Below are positions 1 through 11,015 of a DNA stretch of 64,000 nucleotides, piece after piece. The stretch covers positions 360,480 to 424,479 of the forward strand of contig NZ_JBOCEG010000004.1 in NCBI RefSeq assembly GCF_050586465.1, written 5' to 3'. A program made the position numbers and the translations under genes. The notes below the pieces were generated by a model. The model ran no database searches. It was not told the origin of the DNA and was given only the letters and a program-made list of their open reading frames with translations. Every line of letters begins with the position of its first letter. The first letter of the stretch is position 1. The stretch comes from CAJXYS01 sp913063035 (GTDB lineage Bacteria; Pseudomonadota; Alphaproteobacteria; Rhodobacterales; Rhodobacteraceae).

Positions 1-636
1 CCGCTCGTTGGACCGCCATTCCTCGAAGACGAAGGGACCGGTGCCCGACGGGTTGCGGCCGAAATCGGCCCCGTGCTCCTGCACCGCCGCCGGCGAAACG
101 ATCAGCCCGGTCGGGTAGGCGAGGTTCGACAGGAACGGCGCGTAGGGCGCGTTCAGCGTGAAGCGCACGGTGGTCGCGTCCATGGCCTCGACCGACTCGA
201 CGGCCGAGAAGAAGAAGGCCAGCGGGAACGGACCGGTGTCGTGATAGGGATGATCCTCGTTCAGCATGCGCTCGAAGTTGAAGACCACGGCCTCGGCGTC
301 GAAGGGCGTGCCGTCGTGGAAGGTGACGCCCGCGCGCAGGTCGAAGGTATAGACGGTGCCGTCCTCGCTGATCTCCCAGCCGGTCGCCAGCGCCGGCTCG
401 ACCTCGAGCGTGCCGTCCTTGTAGCGCACCAGCCCGTCATAGACATTCATCAGGATGCGGAAGTCGTTGACCGCCGTGACCGCGTGCGGGTCCAGCGATT
501 TCGGTTCCGCGATCTGGCCGACGACCAGCACGCCCGGCGGCGTCTGCGCCGCGCCGGGGCTGCCCGCCAGGCCCAGCGCCAGAACGGCGCCCGCCGCGGC
601 GAAGAGCCCGCGGCGCGTCAAGGTGAGAAGTTTCAT
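1..636 (-). CDS. Peptide/nickel-type ABC transporter substrate-binding protein (SBP family 5), partial
   Basis: This gene runs leftward from an ATG at 636 and is cut by the window edge after 212 codons. It has an N-terminal signal peptide with a twin-arginine-like start (LTRRGLFAAAGAV) and an Ala-rich stretch ending near GAAQT. Family-5 hallmarks follow: EPKSLDPH near residue 45, a 'NVYDGLVRYKDG' segment, and FDLRAGVTFHDGTPFDAEAV around residues 98-117, the classic loop of DppA/OppA-like proteins. It should be a periplasmic receptor for a peptide or similar solute. An AGGGGG ribosome site lies about 8 bases before the ATG. It is transcribed divergently from a DUF1028 gene, across a region carrying two palindromes; DUF1028 genes often accompany such transporters. 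The permeases and ATPases would lie to the left, outside the window. Substrate unknown. Confidence 0.93.
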   Translation of the reverse strand, partial: MKLLTLTRRGLFAAAGAVLALGLAGSPGAAQTPPGVLVVGQIAEPKSLDPHAVTAVNDFRILMNVYDGLVRYKDGTLEVEPALATGWEISEDGTVYTFDLRAGVTFHDGTPFDAEAVVFNFERMLNEDHPYHDTGPFPLAFFFSAVESVEAMDATTVRFTLNAPYAPFLSNLAYPTGLIVSPAAVQEHGADFGRNPSGTGPFVFEEWRSNER

Positions 637-668
637 TTTTCGATCCCCCTGTTGGATACGTGACTCGG

Positions 669-713
669 AAATTATCATGATAATTTGCGATTGGCAAAAT
701 TTTCATGATAAAT
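669..713. promoter_or_regulatory. Divergent promoter region with two CATG-centred palindromic operators
   Basis: AAATTATCATGATAATTT at 669-686 is a perfect 18-base palindrome. A second, imperfect copy is centred on the CATG at 704-707, so the centres are 28 bases apart. Rightward promoter candidate: TTGCGA (685-690), 16-base spacer, GATAAA (707-712). Leftward candidate: TTTGCC, 16-base spacer, GATAAT (reverse of 671-676). Each palindrome therefore overlaps the -10 of one divergent gene, which suggests repression of both by one dimeric regulator. The regulator is not encoded in the visible part. Confidence 0.6.
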
Positions 714-740
714 AGGCCGCAGGCAAGACAGGATGTTGCG

Positions 741-1403
741 ATGACCTTTTCTCTGCTGGCCCTGGATCGCGAGACCGGCACGCTCGGCGGCGCGGCTGCG
801 ACGGGCAGCCTCTGCGTCGGCGGCTGGGTTCTCAGGGGCGATATCCGCGCCGGGCTCTCGGCCTCGCAGGGCGCGGCGCCGAGCACTTTCTGGGGGGAGG
901 ACGTCCTGTCGGAAATGGCCCGCGGCGTGGATGCGCCGGACGCGGTGGCCCATGTCACCGGCCGCGATCACGGGCGCGCGCATCGCCAGCTCACGGCGCT
1001 GGACCTGCGTGGACACACCGGCGCCTTCACCGGCGCGGCGAACGCCGCGGCCATGGGCAGCCGGGCGCTGGATGCCGGCGTCGTCGCGGGCAACCTGCTG
1101 ACCTCCGAGGCGGTGCTCGACGCGGTCGGCGACACCTTCGGGGCCGTGGCCGGGCCGATGGCCGAGCGGCTGCTCGCCGCGCTCGAGGCGGGCGCGGCCG
1201 CCGGCAGCGACTCGCGCGGGCTGCAATCGGCCGCGCTGCTGGTGCTGTCGCCCGACACGCCGCCGCTGACGCTGCGGGTCGACTGGGCCGAATCGCCCCT
1301 GGCGGCGCTGCGCGCGCTCTATGAAAAATCGCGGGAAACGCCCTATGCCGACTGGCTCGGATCCGTGCCGGTGCTGAACGATCCCGAGCGCGGGCCGGGC
1401 TGA
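741..1403 (+). CDS. DUF1028 domain-containing protein
   Basis: A 220-residue protein that begins MTFSLLALDRETGTLGGAA and continues with ADIRAG-like and 'GLSASQGAAPS' segments, the usual N-terminal layout of DUF1028 proteins, which have an Ntn-hydrolase-like fold. The biochemical role of this family is not firmly established. I chose the ATG at 741 because it gives the family's standard N-terminus; an earlier in-frame ATG at 705 lies inside the second palindromic operator. The gene is divergent from a peptide-type binding protein and shares its control region, so a role in processing an imported compound is an inference from context. It ends 6 bases before the convergent cueR. Confidence 0.85.
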   Translation: MTFSLLALDRETGTLGGAAATGSLCVGGWVLRGDIRAGLSASQGAAPSTFWGEDVLSEMARGVDAPDAVAHVTGRDHGRAHRQLTALDLRGHTGAFTGAANAAAMGSRALDAGVVAGNLLTSEAVLDAVGDTFGAVAGPMAERLLAALEAGAAAGSDSRGLQSAALLVLSPDTPPLTLRVDWAESPLAALRALYEKSRETPYADWLGSVPVLNDPERGPG

Positions 1404-1409
1404 GCCCGG

Positions 1410-1810
1410 TCAGCCGCTCCCGTCATCGGGCAGGGCGGCCAGGTCTTCCATGATCGGGCAGTCGGGCCGGTTGTCCCCGGCGCAGGCCTCGATCAGCTGC
1501 GAGAGCGTGCCGCGCATCGCCTGCAGTTCGGTGATCTTCTCGTCGATCCGGTCGAGATGCAGGCGCGCGATCCGCTTGACGTCGGCGCTGGCGCGGCTGT
1601 GATCCTCGTAGAGCGCCAGCAGCGCGCGGCAGTCCTCGATGGTGAAGCCGAGCGCCCGCGCCCGCCCCAGGAAGGCCAGCTTGTGCAGGTCGCTTTCGCG
1701 GAAGGCGCGGTAGCCGTTGGCATCGCGCGGCGGCGCGACCAGGCCGATTTCCTCGTAATAGCGGATGGTCTTGGCCGGCAGGCCGCTGCGCTGCGCCACT
1801 TCTCCGATAT

Positions 1811-1814
<4 letters not shown>
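1410..1814 (-). CDS. cueR: Cu(I)-responsive MerR-family activator CueR
   Basis: A 134-residue MerR-type regulator. The N-terminal winged helix (MNIGEVAQRSGLPAKTIRYY) is followed by a dimerisation helix and a metal-binding loop with C111 and C119 (CAGDNRPDCP). The two cysteines eight residues apart match the Cu(I) ligands C112 and C120 of E. coli CueR, and a serine sits at position 76 where CueR has S77. It should bend the copA promoter into an active form when copper is present. Its start codon overlaps the copA stop (ATGA), so it is co-transcribed as the second gene after copA and the circuit is autoregulated. Confidence 0.95.
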
Positions 1815-4330
<2,516 letters not shown>

Positions 4331-4361
4331 GACGGCCCCTTTTCCTGTCTTCCAGGTTGGG

Positions 4362-4392
4362 GAGATAGGGGTTCCAGTCACGGGAAGGTCAA
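4362..4392 (-). promoter_or_regulatory. CueR-regulated copA promoter
   Basis: Read on the minus strand: -35 TTGACC (4392-4387), a 19-base spacer, and -10 TATCTC (4367-4362). The overlong spacer is the hallmark of MerR-family promoters. Inside it is the interrupted dyad ACCTTCCCGTGACTGGAACC (4389-4370), very close to known CueR boxes. It drives copA-cueR. Confidence 0.9.
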
Positions 4393-4416
4393 GGGGTGCC
4401 CCGGAAAAAGATGCGT

Positions 4417-5229
4417 TCAGGGCTCGTCCACCTCGAGCACATGGCCGCCGGCGGGGATCACGTTGGTGATGGTCTCGACGATATCGCGCCCGATGCGCGG
4501 GTCGTCGTGGTCGAAAAGTCCGCTCTGGCGCAGCGCGCGGCGCACGTCCACGTCGCGCCCGAGATATTCCAGCATCACCTTCGACGCGCCCGGCTTGCGG
4601 CCGCGCCGCACCGGGCCGCCCGTCTGGATGCCGACCAGCCGATCCACCCGGCTGCGGTAGCACGGGTAGAGCGTCACCTGCGTCACCGAGTTCTTCAGGA
4701 GCGATTCGTATTCGACCAGGAAGATCCTGTCGGCGATCAGGAACGCCGCCCCGACATACTTGTTGACCGTCGCGGGCGCGCTGCCGCCCGGGTCCCGGAT
4801 CAGTTCGATGTTCTTCCAGTAATGACGGCCGTCTTCCTCGTAGATCGTACCGAGCGACTTGATGATCCGCCCGGCATGGCCGAACGAGTAGAAGTAGCGG
4901 AAGTAGAAGCCGACATAGCGTTCCAGGCTCTGGCTGGCCCCGTAGAGCGCGTCCAGGTGCTGCATCGGGCGGCTGAGAGACTCGGACAGGACCGGGCGGC
5001 GGCGCACGGCCACGAGTTCCTCGAAGCGGGCCGGCTCCAGCAGGATTTCCGACTCCGTGACGCCGAAGAAGTCACAAATGCGACGCATGTTGTGACGCGA
5101 CGGGCGCGACTGGCCGTTCAGGTACTTGTTGAATTGCTGTCGGTTGAACTCGAGCTTCCGGCAGACCTCCGCGATGGAGGGATAGTGACTGCAGAGGAAG
5201 TCGAGGTTCCGGGCGAAGGTCTGGCTCAT
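4417..5229 (-). CDS. XRE-family HTH transcriptional regulator with an uncharacterised C-terminal domain
   Basis: A 270-residue protein. Residues 1-60 form an XRE/Cro-like helix-turn-helix (SIAEVCRKLEFNRQQFNKYL, then SRHNMRRICDFFGVTESEI). The remaining ~200 residues contain conserved-looking aromatic segments (YVGFYFRYFYSFGHAGRI) but no domain I can name; they may sense a ligand. The ATG at 5229 (MSQTFARNLDFLC) starts the HTH directly; the frame stays open upstream but lacks a good start. It is divergent from the CocE-type hydrolase at 5366. A GCGCGAAATTG word in the shared intergenic region recurs before the ABC operon, so it may control both. Confidence 0.85.
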   Translation of the reverse strand: MSQTFARNLDFLCSHYPSIAEVCRKLEFNRQQFNKYLNGQSRPSRHNMRRICDFFGVTESEILLEPARFEELVAVRRRPVLSESLSRPMQHLDALYGASQSLERYVGFYFRYFYSFGHAGRIIKSLGTIYEEDGRHYWKNIELIRDPGGSAPATVNKYVGAAFLIADRIFLVEYESLLKNSVTQVTLYPCYRSRVDRLVGIQTGGPVRRGRKPGASKVMLEYLGRDVDVRRALRQSGLFDHDDPRIGRDIVETITNVIPAGGHVLEVDEP

Positions 5230-5276
5230 GACATCCACAGCGGCACGAAGCGAAATCCGTGTCAACCCGCGAAGGG

Positions 5277-5287
5277 GCGCGAAATTG
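5277..5287. promoter_or_regulatory. Candidate operator between XRE regulator and hydrolase
   Basis: GCGCGAAATTG occurs here in the 136-base divergent gap and again exactly at 7428-7438 before the ABC operon. A related GCGAAATCCG word lies at 5250-5259. It is proposed as a binding site of the adjacent XRE-family protein; this is inference from word sharing only. Confidence 0.35.
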
Positions 5288-5365
5288 CGAACAAGCACCG
5301 GCCCGCGCCAAGCTGCACCCGACAGCCGCGCTGCGGCCCCTTGCCCTTCAACCGCGGAGTAACCC

Positions 5366-7387
5366 ATGACGCAGGTCACCGATTTCGATCACCAGGTGCG
5401 CGAATTCGAGCATGTCGAGGTGCCGATGCCCGACGGCTGCAGGCTCGCCGCGCGGATCTGGATGCCCGAGGGGGCCGAGGCCGCGCCGGTGCCGGCGGTG
5501 CTGGAATACATTCCCTACCGCAAGAACGACCTGACGGCGCGCCGTGACGCGACGATGCAGTCCTACCTGGCCGGGCACGGCTACGCGGTGATCCGTCTCG
5601 ACCTGCGGGGCGCCGGGGACTCCGAGGGGCTGATGCTGGACGAGTACCTGCCGCAGGAACTGCAGGACGGGGCCGACGCCATCGCCTGGATCGCCGATCA
5701 GCCCTGGTGCGACGGCAATGTCGGCATGATCGGCATCTCCTGGGGCGGTTTCAACGGGCTGCAGGTCGCGGCGCTGCAGCCGCCGGCGCTGAAATCGGTG
5801 GTGACGCTCTGCTCGACCGACGACCGCTATGCCGACGACGTGCATTACATGAACGGCTGCGTGCTGGGCGAACAGCTGTCCTGGGCCTCGATCATGTTCG
5901 GCCGCAACACGCTGCCGCCCGATCCGCGCCATGTCGGGGAGCGCTGGCGCGACATGTGGATGGAGCGCCTGCAGCACAGCGGGCTCTGGCTCAAGAACTG
6001 GATGGAGCACCAGACCCGCGATGGGTTCTGGAAACACGGCTCGGTCTGCGAGGACTGGTCGAAGATCCAGGTGCCCGTCTACGCGGTGTCGGGCTGGGCC
6101 GATGGCTATTGCCGCGCGGTGTTCCGCCTGATGGAAAACCTTCAGGGTCCCAGGAAGGGCCTCGTCGGCCCCTGGGCGCACAAGTATCCGCATATCGGTG
6201 CGCCGGGGCCCGCCATCGGGTTCCTGAAGGAGGAACTCCGCTGGTGGGACCACTGGCTGAAGGGCAAGGAGACCGGCATCATGGACGAGCCGATGCTGCG
6301 GTTCTTCATGCAGGATCACGCCAGGCCCCACGCGGTCAACGAGATGCGCGACGGCCGCTGGGTGGCCGAGCCGTCCTGGCCGTCGCCCAACGTCGCGCGC
6401 ACGCCCTTCTACCTGACCGGCGAGGGCGGGCTGTCGTCGCGCCCCCCGGCGAGCCCCGCGCAATTCACGCACAGCTCGCCGCTCTGGGTGGGGATGCGGT
6501 CGGGCAAGTGGTGTTCCTACGCCAAGCCCGGCGATCAGCCGGCCGACCAGCGCCCGGAGGATGCGGGCAGCCTGGTCTTCGAGACCGCCCCGCTGGAGAC
6601 GCCGGTCGAGATCGCCGGCGACGCCCGCGTGATGCTCGACATCTCGGTGGACAGGCCGGTGGCGCAGGTGGCCGTGCGCCTGATGGACGTCGCGCCGGAC
6701 GGTGCGGCCACGCGGGTCACCTTCGGCGTGTTCAACCTGACCCATCGCAACGGCCACGAGACGCCGGAACCGCTGGAGCCGGGCAAGCGCTACCGCGTCA
6801 CGGTGCCGATGAACCACGTCGCGCAGCGGTTCCGCGCCGGGCACCGGATCCGGCTGGGGATCTCGACCAGCTATTTCCCGATGATCTGGACCCCGCCCGA
6901 GCCCGTCACGCTGACCCTGCATACCGAGCACAGCGCGCTGGACCTGCCGCTGCGCCCGGCCGCGCCCGCGGACGAAGGGCTGCCGGAATTCGGCCCGCCC
7001 CAGTCCGGGCCGCATCTCGACATCGAGGACGTGCCGGATGCCGACGATTTCTTCGAGATCGTGCATGACGTCGCGGCCGACCGGCACGTGATGCGGATCG
7101 CCGATGGCAGCGGCACGTTCCGCATCCTGAACAACGACCTGACCGTCTACAACCAGGGCTACGAAACCTACACGATCCCTTCCGGGGATCCCGCCGACGC
7201 CTATGGCGAGATCACCTGGGAGCATGCGCTGTCGCGGGGCGACTGGAAGATCCGCAGCAAGACCGAGACCTGGATGGGTGCGGATCGCGAGGCGTTCCTG
7301 ATCAAGGCACGGCTGCGCGCCTGGGAGGGCGAAGCGCTGGTCCACGAGGCGGAATGGGAAGAGCGGATACCGCGAAACATGGTTTGA
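5366..7387 (+). CDS. CocE/NonD family alpha/beta hydrolase (X-Pro dipeptidyl-peptidase-like)
   Basis: A 673-residue serine hydrolase related to cocaine esterase and X-Pro dipeptidyl peptidase. The nucleophile elbow GISWGG places the serine at S125; the likely acid and base are D246 (SGWADGY) and H272 (GPWAHKYPH). The middle and C-terminal parts match the jelly-roll domain of the family (APDGAATRVTFGVFNLTHRN). There is no signal peptide, so it acts in the cytoplasm. It would cleave an ester or acyl-amide bond of an imported compound. It lies between the XRE regulator and a peptide-type ABC importer on the same strand, which fits import followed by hydrolysis. The exact substrate cannot be read from sequence. 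Confidence 0.92.
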   Translation: MTQVTDFDHQVREFEHVEVPMPDGCRLAARIWMPEGAEAAPVPAVLEYIPYRKNDLTARRDATMQSYLAGHGYAVIRLDLRGAGDSEGLMLDEYLPQELQDGADAIAWIADQPWCDGNVGMIGISWGGFNGLQVAALQPPALKSVVTLCSTDDRYADDVHYMNGCVLGEQLSWASIMFGRNTLPPDPRHVGERWRDMWMERLQHSGLWLKNWMEHQTRDGFWKHGSVCEDWSKIQVPVYAVSGWADGYCRAVFRLMENLQGPRKGLVGPWAHKYPHIGAPGPAIGFLKEELRWWDHWLKGKETGIMDEPMLRFFMQDHARPHAVNEMRDGRWVAEPSWPSPNVARTPFYLTGEGGLSSRPPASPAQFTHSSPLWVGMRSGKWCSYAKPGDQPADQRPEDAGSLVFETAPLETPVEIAGDARVMLDISVDRPVAQVAVRLMDVAPDGAATRVTFGVFNLTHRNGHETPEPLEPGKRYRVTVPMNHVAQRFRAGHRIRLGISTSYFPMIWTPPEPVTLTLHTEHSALDLPLRPAAPADEGLPEFGPPQSGPHLDIEDVPDADDFFEIVHDVAADRHVMRIADGSGTFRILNNDLTVYNQGYETYTIPSGDPADAYGEITWEHALSRGDWKIRSKTETWMGADREAFLIKARLRAWEGEALVHEAEWEERIPRNMV

Positions 7388-7438
7388 TTTCGCGAATTGA
7401 CGCGCTGAGCGCTTACAGTGATGCGATGCGCGAAATTG
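7387..7438. promoter_or_regulatory. Inverted repeat upstream of the ABC operon, candidate XRE operator
   Basis: ATTTCGCG (7387-7394) and CGCGAAAT (7429-7436) are perfect inverted copies 34 bases apart. The right copy lies in GCGCGAAATTG (7428-7438), the same 11-mer found at 5277-5287 between the XRE gene and the hydrolase gene. This recurrence only in the two control regions suggests an operator. No convincing -35/-10 pair was found. Confidence 0.4.
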
Positions 7439-7504
7439 TCAGCCGGGCCTGCGGCCCGTCTAATCGGACATAGCCGAGAAAAACATCCACCGGGGAGAAC
7501 CACC

Positions 7505-9058
7505 ATGACGAGCTTCACCACTTCCAGGCGCGGTTTCCTCGCGTCGAGCGCGGCACTTGGCGCGCTGGGCATGATGCCCGGCCTGCCGGGGGCGGCGTTC
7601 GCGCAGTCCGGCGCCACGCTCCGCCTGCGCTTCGACGGCGATAACGACATTCTCGATCCGGGTTTCATGACCGGGGGCACCGAGATCGAGACCCAGAAGC
7701 AGTGCCTGCCGTTCCTCGCGGAATACACGACCGACAATGGCACCTTCAGTTGGCAGCCGACCTACTTCGTCGAGAAGCTCGAACAGCGCGATCCGACCCA
7801 TATCGATTTCGAACTGAAAGAGGGCCTGGTCTGGACCGGCGGCTATGGCGCGGTCACCGCGGCGGACGTCAAGTATTCCTACGAGCGGATGAAGGACACC
7901 GACTGGTCGGGCTATTTCGAGGCGCTCGACCGGGTCGACGTGACCGGCGCGCGGACCGGCACCATCGTCCTCAACAAGCCGTTCGCGCCCTTCATCATGA
8001 TCACGCTCTGCCACGGGCCGGGCGCGGTCCTGTCGGAAAAGGCGATGAAGGATGTGGGCGAGAAGTTCACCACGGATTTCCCGGCGGTGTGCGGCCCCTA
8101 TCTCTACGACCAGACGCCGGGTCAGCGCGCGGTGTTCACCGCGAACCCCGACTGGACCGGGCCGAAACCGGCCTTCGAGCGGGTCGAGGCCAACATCATC
8201 ACCGAGGTCAAGGCGGCCGAACTGGCCTTCGAGGCCGGCGAGCTCGACTGCACCGAGATCGGCGCCGACACGCTGGCGCGCTACACCGCGAACATGCCCG
8301 AGGGCGCCGAGATCACCGTCGCGGGCGAGCTGCAATACATGTGGCTGGGCATGAATACCGAGAACCCCAAGCTGGCCGACAAGACGGTGCGCCGGGCGAT
8401 CCAGCACGCGGTCGACGTCGAGTCGATCCTGCAGGGGGCCTATTCCGGCACGACCAAGCAGTCCTACGGGATCATCTGCCCGGGTCTGATCGGCCAGCGC
8501 CAGCAGACGCGCTACTACGACCACGATCCGGCCAAGGCGCGCGAACTGCTGGCCGAGGCCGGCATAAGCGGGCTGGAGCTGACGCTGCGGACGCTCAACA
8601 ACCAGGAGCGGATGCTCGCCGCGCAGATCATCCAGGCCAACCTCGCCGGCGTCGGCATCACCGTGAAGGTTCTGCCGCTCGACAGCGGACCGTTCTGGGA
8701 GATGGGCCAGGAAAGCAAGGGCGACACCTGGCAGGACCTGGAACTCTGGCTGATGCGCTTCGGCACGACGCCCGATCCCTACGAGGCGACCCAGTGGTTC
8801 ACCTCCGACCAGGTGGGTGTCTGGAACTGGGAGCGCTGGACCAGCGAGGAGTATGACCGGCTCTACCAGGAAGGGATCAACGAGACCGATCCCGCGAAGC
8901 GCCACGAGATCTACGTGCGGATGCAGGAGGTCATGGAAGAGACCGGCGCGTATGTCTGGATCAACCACGAGCCCGAGACCTTCGTGCACCGCGCCGAGGT
9001 GGTGGTGAATGCCGCGCCGTCGGGCGAGCTGAACTACCGCCGCTTCGGCCGGGCCTGA
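7505..9058 (+). CDS. ABC transporter substrate-binding protein, family 5, Tat-exported
   Basis: A 517-residue periplasmic binding protein. The N-terminus has a twin-arginine signal (SRRGFLASSAALGALG) with a cleavage site near AFA-QS around residue 33. Family-5 features include 'FELKEGLVWTGGYGAVTAAD' and the typical C-terminal segment with DPYEATQWF. The ATG at 7505 is preceded by GGGGAG. It is the first gene of a five-part ABC importer (receptor, two permeases, fused ATPases). The atypical 'GGYGAV' in place of the common DG.PF loop suggests a specialised ligand. The 117-base upstream gap contains an 8-base inverted repeat (ATTTCGCG 7387-7394 / CGCGAAAT 7429-7436). Confidence 0.93.
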   Translation: MTSFTTSRRGFLASSAALGALGMMPGLPGAAFAQSGATLRLRFDGDNDILDPGFMTGGTEIETQKQCLPFLAEYTTDNGTFSWQPTYFVEKLEQRDPTHIDFELKEGLVWTGGYGAVTAADVKYSYERMKDTDWSGYFEALDRVDVTGARTGTIVLNKPFAPFIMITLCHGPGAVLSEKAMKDVGEKFTTDFPAVCGPYLYDQTPGQRAVFTANPDWTGPKPAFERVEANIITEVKAAELAFEAGELDCTEIGADTLARYTANMPEGAEITVAGELQYMWLGMNTENPKLADKTVRRAIQHAVDVESILQGAYSGTTKQSYGIICPGLIGQRQQTRYYDHDPAKARELLAEAGISGLELTLRTLNNQERMLAAQIIQANLAGVGITVKVLPLDSGPFWEMGQESKGDTWQDLELWLMRFGTTPDPYEATQWFTSDQVGVWNWERWTSEEYDRLYQEGINETDPAKRHEIYVRMQEVMEETGAYVWINHEPETFVHRAEVVVNAAPSGELNYRRFGRA

Positions 9059-9142
9059 TCCGGGGCGTCGCGCCCGGCCGGCCAGGCCCGGGCGCGGCCT
9101 TCGGCGGTCCCGCGCCGCCCCTGCAAAGAAGGACAGGGCGCG

Positions 9143-10087
9143 ATGCTGATCTACCTTGCCAAGCGCGTAGGACTCTCGATGGCGGTCGTGCTGGCCGTGG
9201 TGCTGGTGCTGTTCTCGCTCCTGCACCTGATCCCGGGCGATCCCGCCACCATCGCGCTCGGCCCGAGGGCCACGCCGGAGGCGGTGCAGCGCTATTCCGA
9301 GAAAATGCATCTCGACGAGCCGGTCGCGATCCAGTTCCTCATCTACGTCAAGAACGCCTTCATGGGCGATCTGGGCGTCGATGTCTTTTCGGACCGCAGC
9401 GTCACGGCGATCGTGCTCGACCGGATGGGCTTCACGCTGGTGCTGGTGATCGCCGGGCTCGGCTGGGCGGTGGCGCTGGGCATTCCGCTTGGCTGCCTCG
9501 CGGCGGTCCGCCCGAACACCTGGCTGGACCGCGTGACCGGCGTGCTCTCGGTCGGTACCATCGCGGTGCCGTCCTTCCTGGTTTCCATCTGGGCGCTGCT
9601 GATCTTCGCGGTGACGCTGGGCTGGCTGCCGGCCATCGGCGCGGGCGATCCGGGCGATCCCTGGGACCAGGCGCAGCACCTCGTCTTGCCGGCCTTCGCC
9701 ATCGGGCTGAGCTGGGTCGGCTACCTGGCGCGGATGGTGCGGGCCTCGATGCTCGAGGTGATGGGCGAGACCTATATCCGCTCGGCCCACGCCTTCGGGT
9801 TGCCGCCGAGACGGGTGGTGTTCCGCTACGCGCTGCGGGTGGCGATCCTGCCGACGATCACGCTGATCGGCATGGGCTTTTCCGGCCTGCTCTCGGGCAC
9901 CGTCTTCGCCGAGATCATCTTTGCCCGGCCGGGCGTCGGAAAGCTGATCTTCGACACCGTCTCGGCGCGCAATTTCCCCGTCGTCCAGGGCGCGGTCCTG
10001 ATCACGACCTCGCTCTACATCGTCATCACCCTCATTTCCGACCTCATGGTCGCATGGCTGGATCCCCGTGTCCGAGAAACGCTCTGA
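9143..10087 (+). CDS. ABC transporter permease, DppB/OppB type
   Basis: A 314-residue inner-membrane permease with about six helices. It begins MLIYLAKRVGLSMAVVLAVV with the usual DppB-like first helix and 'LLHLIPGDPATIALGP' motif. The cytoplasmic coupling (EAA) loop is near ARMVRASMLEVMGETYIRSA and is followed by GLPPRRVVFRYALR. An AAGGACAGG site precedes the ATG. It pairs with the DppC-type permease that starts 20 bases before its stop codon. Confidence 0.95.
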   Translation: MLIYLAKRVGLSMAVVLAVVLVLFSLLHLIPGDPATIALGPRATPEAVQRYSEKMHLDEPVAIQFLIYVKNAFMGDLGVDVFSDRSVTAIVLDRMGFTLVLVIAGLGWAVALGIPLGCLAAVRPNTWLDRVTGVLSVGTIAVPSFLVSIWALLIFAVTLGWLPAIGAGDPGDPWDQAQHLVLPAFAIGLSWVGYLARMVRASMLEVMGETYIRSAHAFGLPPRRVVFRYALRVAILPTITLIGMGFSGLLSGTVFAEIIFARPGVGKLIFDTVSARNFPVVQGAVLITTSLYIVITLISDLMVAWLDPRVRETL

Positions 10088-11012
10088 AACCGCCACCGGC
10101 AGTCCTGCCGTCGACACGTCCGGCGTCGCCGCCGAGACGGTCCCGAACGCGCTGCGGGAATCCGCGGCGCGCGAACGCCGCGAGAAGCTCCGGCTTTTCC
10201 TGACCAACTGGCAGGGCGTGACCGGGCTGACGCTGGTGCTGCTCTTCTTCGCCAGCGCGATCTTCGCGCCGTGGCTGGCGCCCTACGACCCGAACGCGAT
10301 CGACATACCCGCGCGCATGTCCGGGCCGACGCTGGATCACTGGGCGGGCACGGACCAGCTGGGCCGCGATACCTTCTCGCGGATGCTCTATGGCGGGCGC
10401 GTGGCGCTCAAGGTCGCGGCGATCGGCGTGTCGGTGGCCCTGGTGATCGGGCTGGCCCTGGGGATGCTGGCCGGCTACGGGCCGCGCTGGCTCGACAACC
10501 TGCTGCTCCTGGCCTTCGACACGGTGCGGGCCTTTCCCACGATCGTCCTGGCGCTGGCCACGGTCGCGCTGACCGGGCCGAGCCTCGAGCTGGTGCTGGC
10601 CATCGTCATCGTCACCTCGATCCCGCAATACGCCCGCATCGCGCGGACCTCGACGCTGGCGCTGAAGTCCACCGATTTCATCCTCGCCGAACGCTCGCTC
10701 GGCGCGGGCATGGGGCGGGTGCTCTTTCATCACGTGATGCCGAACGTGATCGGCCCGCTGCTCATCCTCGCGGCGATGGAGGTGCCGGTCGTGGTCACCG
10801 TCGAGGCCGGGCTCAGTTTCCTCGGGCTCGGCGTACTGCCGCCCACCGCCAGCTGGGGGACGATCCTCAACGAGGGGTATCTCGTGATCCGCGACACGCC
10901 CTGGCTGGTGATCGCCGGGGGCATCCCGCTGATCCTGACGACGCTGGGCTTCACCTTCCTGGGCGAGGCGCTGCGCGATGTCTTCGACCCGCGCATGAAC
11001 CGGGGACGCTGA
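10068..11012 (+). CDS. ABC transporter permease, DppC/OppC type
   Basis: A 314-residue permease starting with GTG at 10068, inside the end of the previous gene (20-base overlap, translational coupling). A ~35-residue polar leader precedes the first helix (GVTGLTLVLLFFASAIFAP). The DppC signature 'HWAGTDQLGRDTFSRMLYGG' is at about residues 85-106, and the EAA loop includes TSTLALKSTDFILAERSLGA. It forms the heterodimeric channel with the DppB-type subunit. Confidence 0.95.
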   Translation: MSEKRSETATGSPAVDTSGVAAETVPNALRESAARERREKLRLFLTNWQGVTGLTLVLLFFASAIFAPWLAPYDPNAIDIPARMSGPTLDHWAGTDQLGRDTFSRMLYGGRVALKVAAIGVSVALVIGLALGMLAGYGPRWLDNLLLLAFDTVRAFPTIVLALATVALTGPSLELVLAIVIVTSIPQYARIARTSTLALKSTDFILAERSLGAGMGRVLFHHVMPNVIGPLLILAAMEVPVVVTVEAGLSFLGLGVLPPTASWGTILNEGYLVIRDTPWLVIAGGIPLILTTLGFTFLGEALRDVFDPRMNRGR

Positions 11013-11015
11013 GCC

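Noticed and set aside
705..740. Earlier start of the DUF1028 gene at 705
   Set aside because: It would begin inside the second operator and over the -10, and adds 12 residues not found at the usual family N-terminus.
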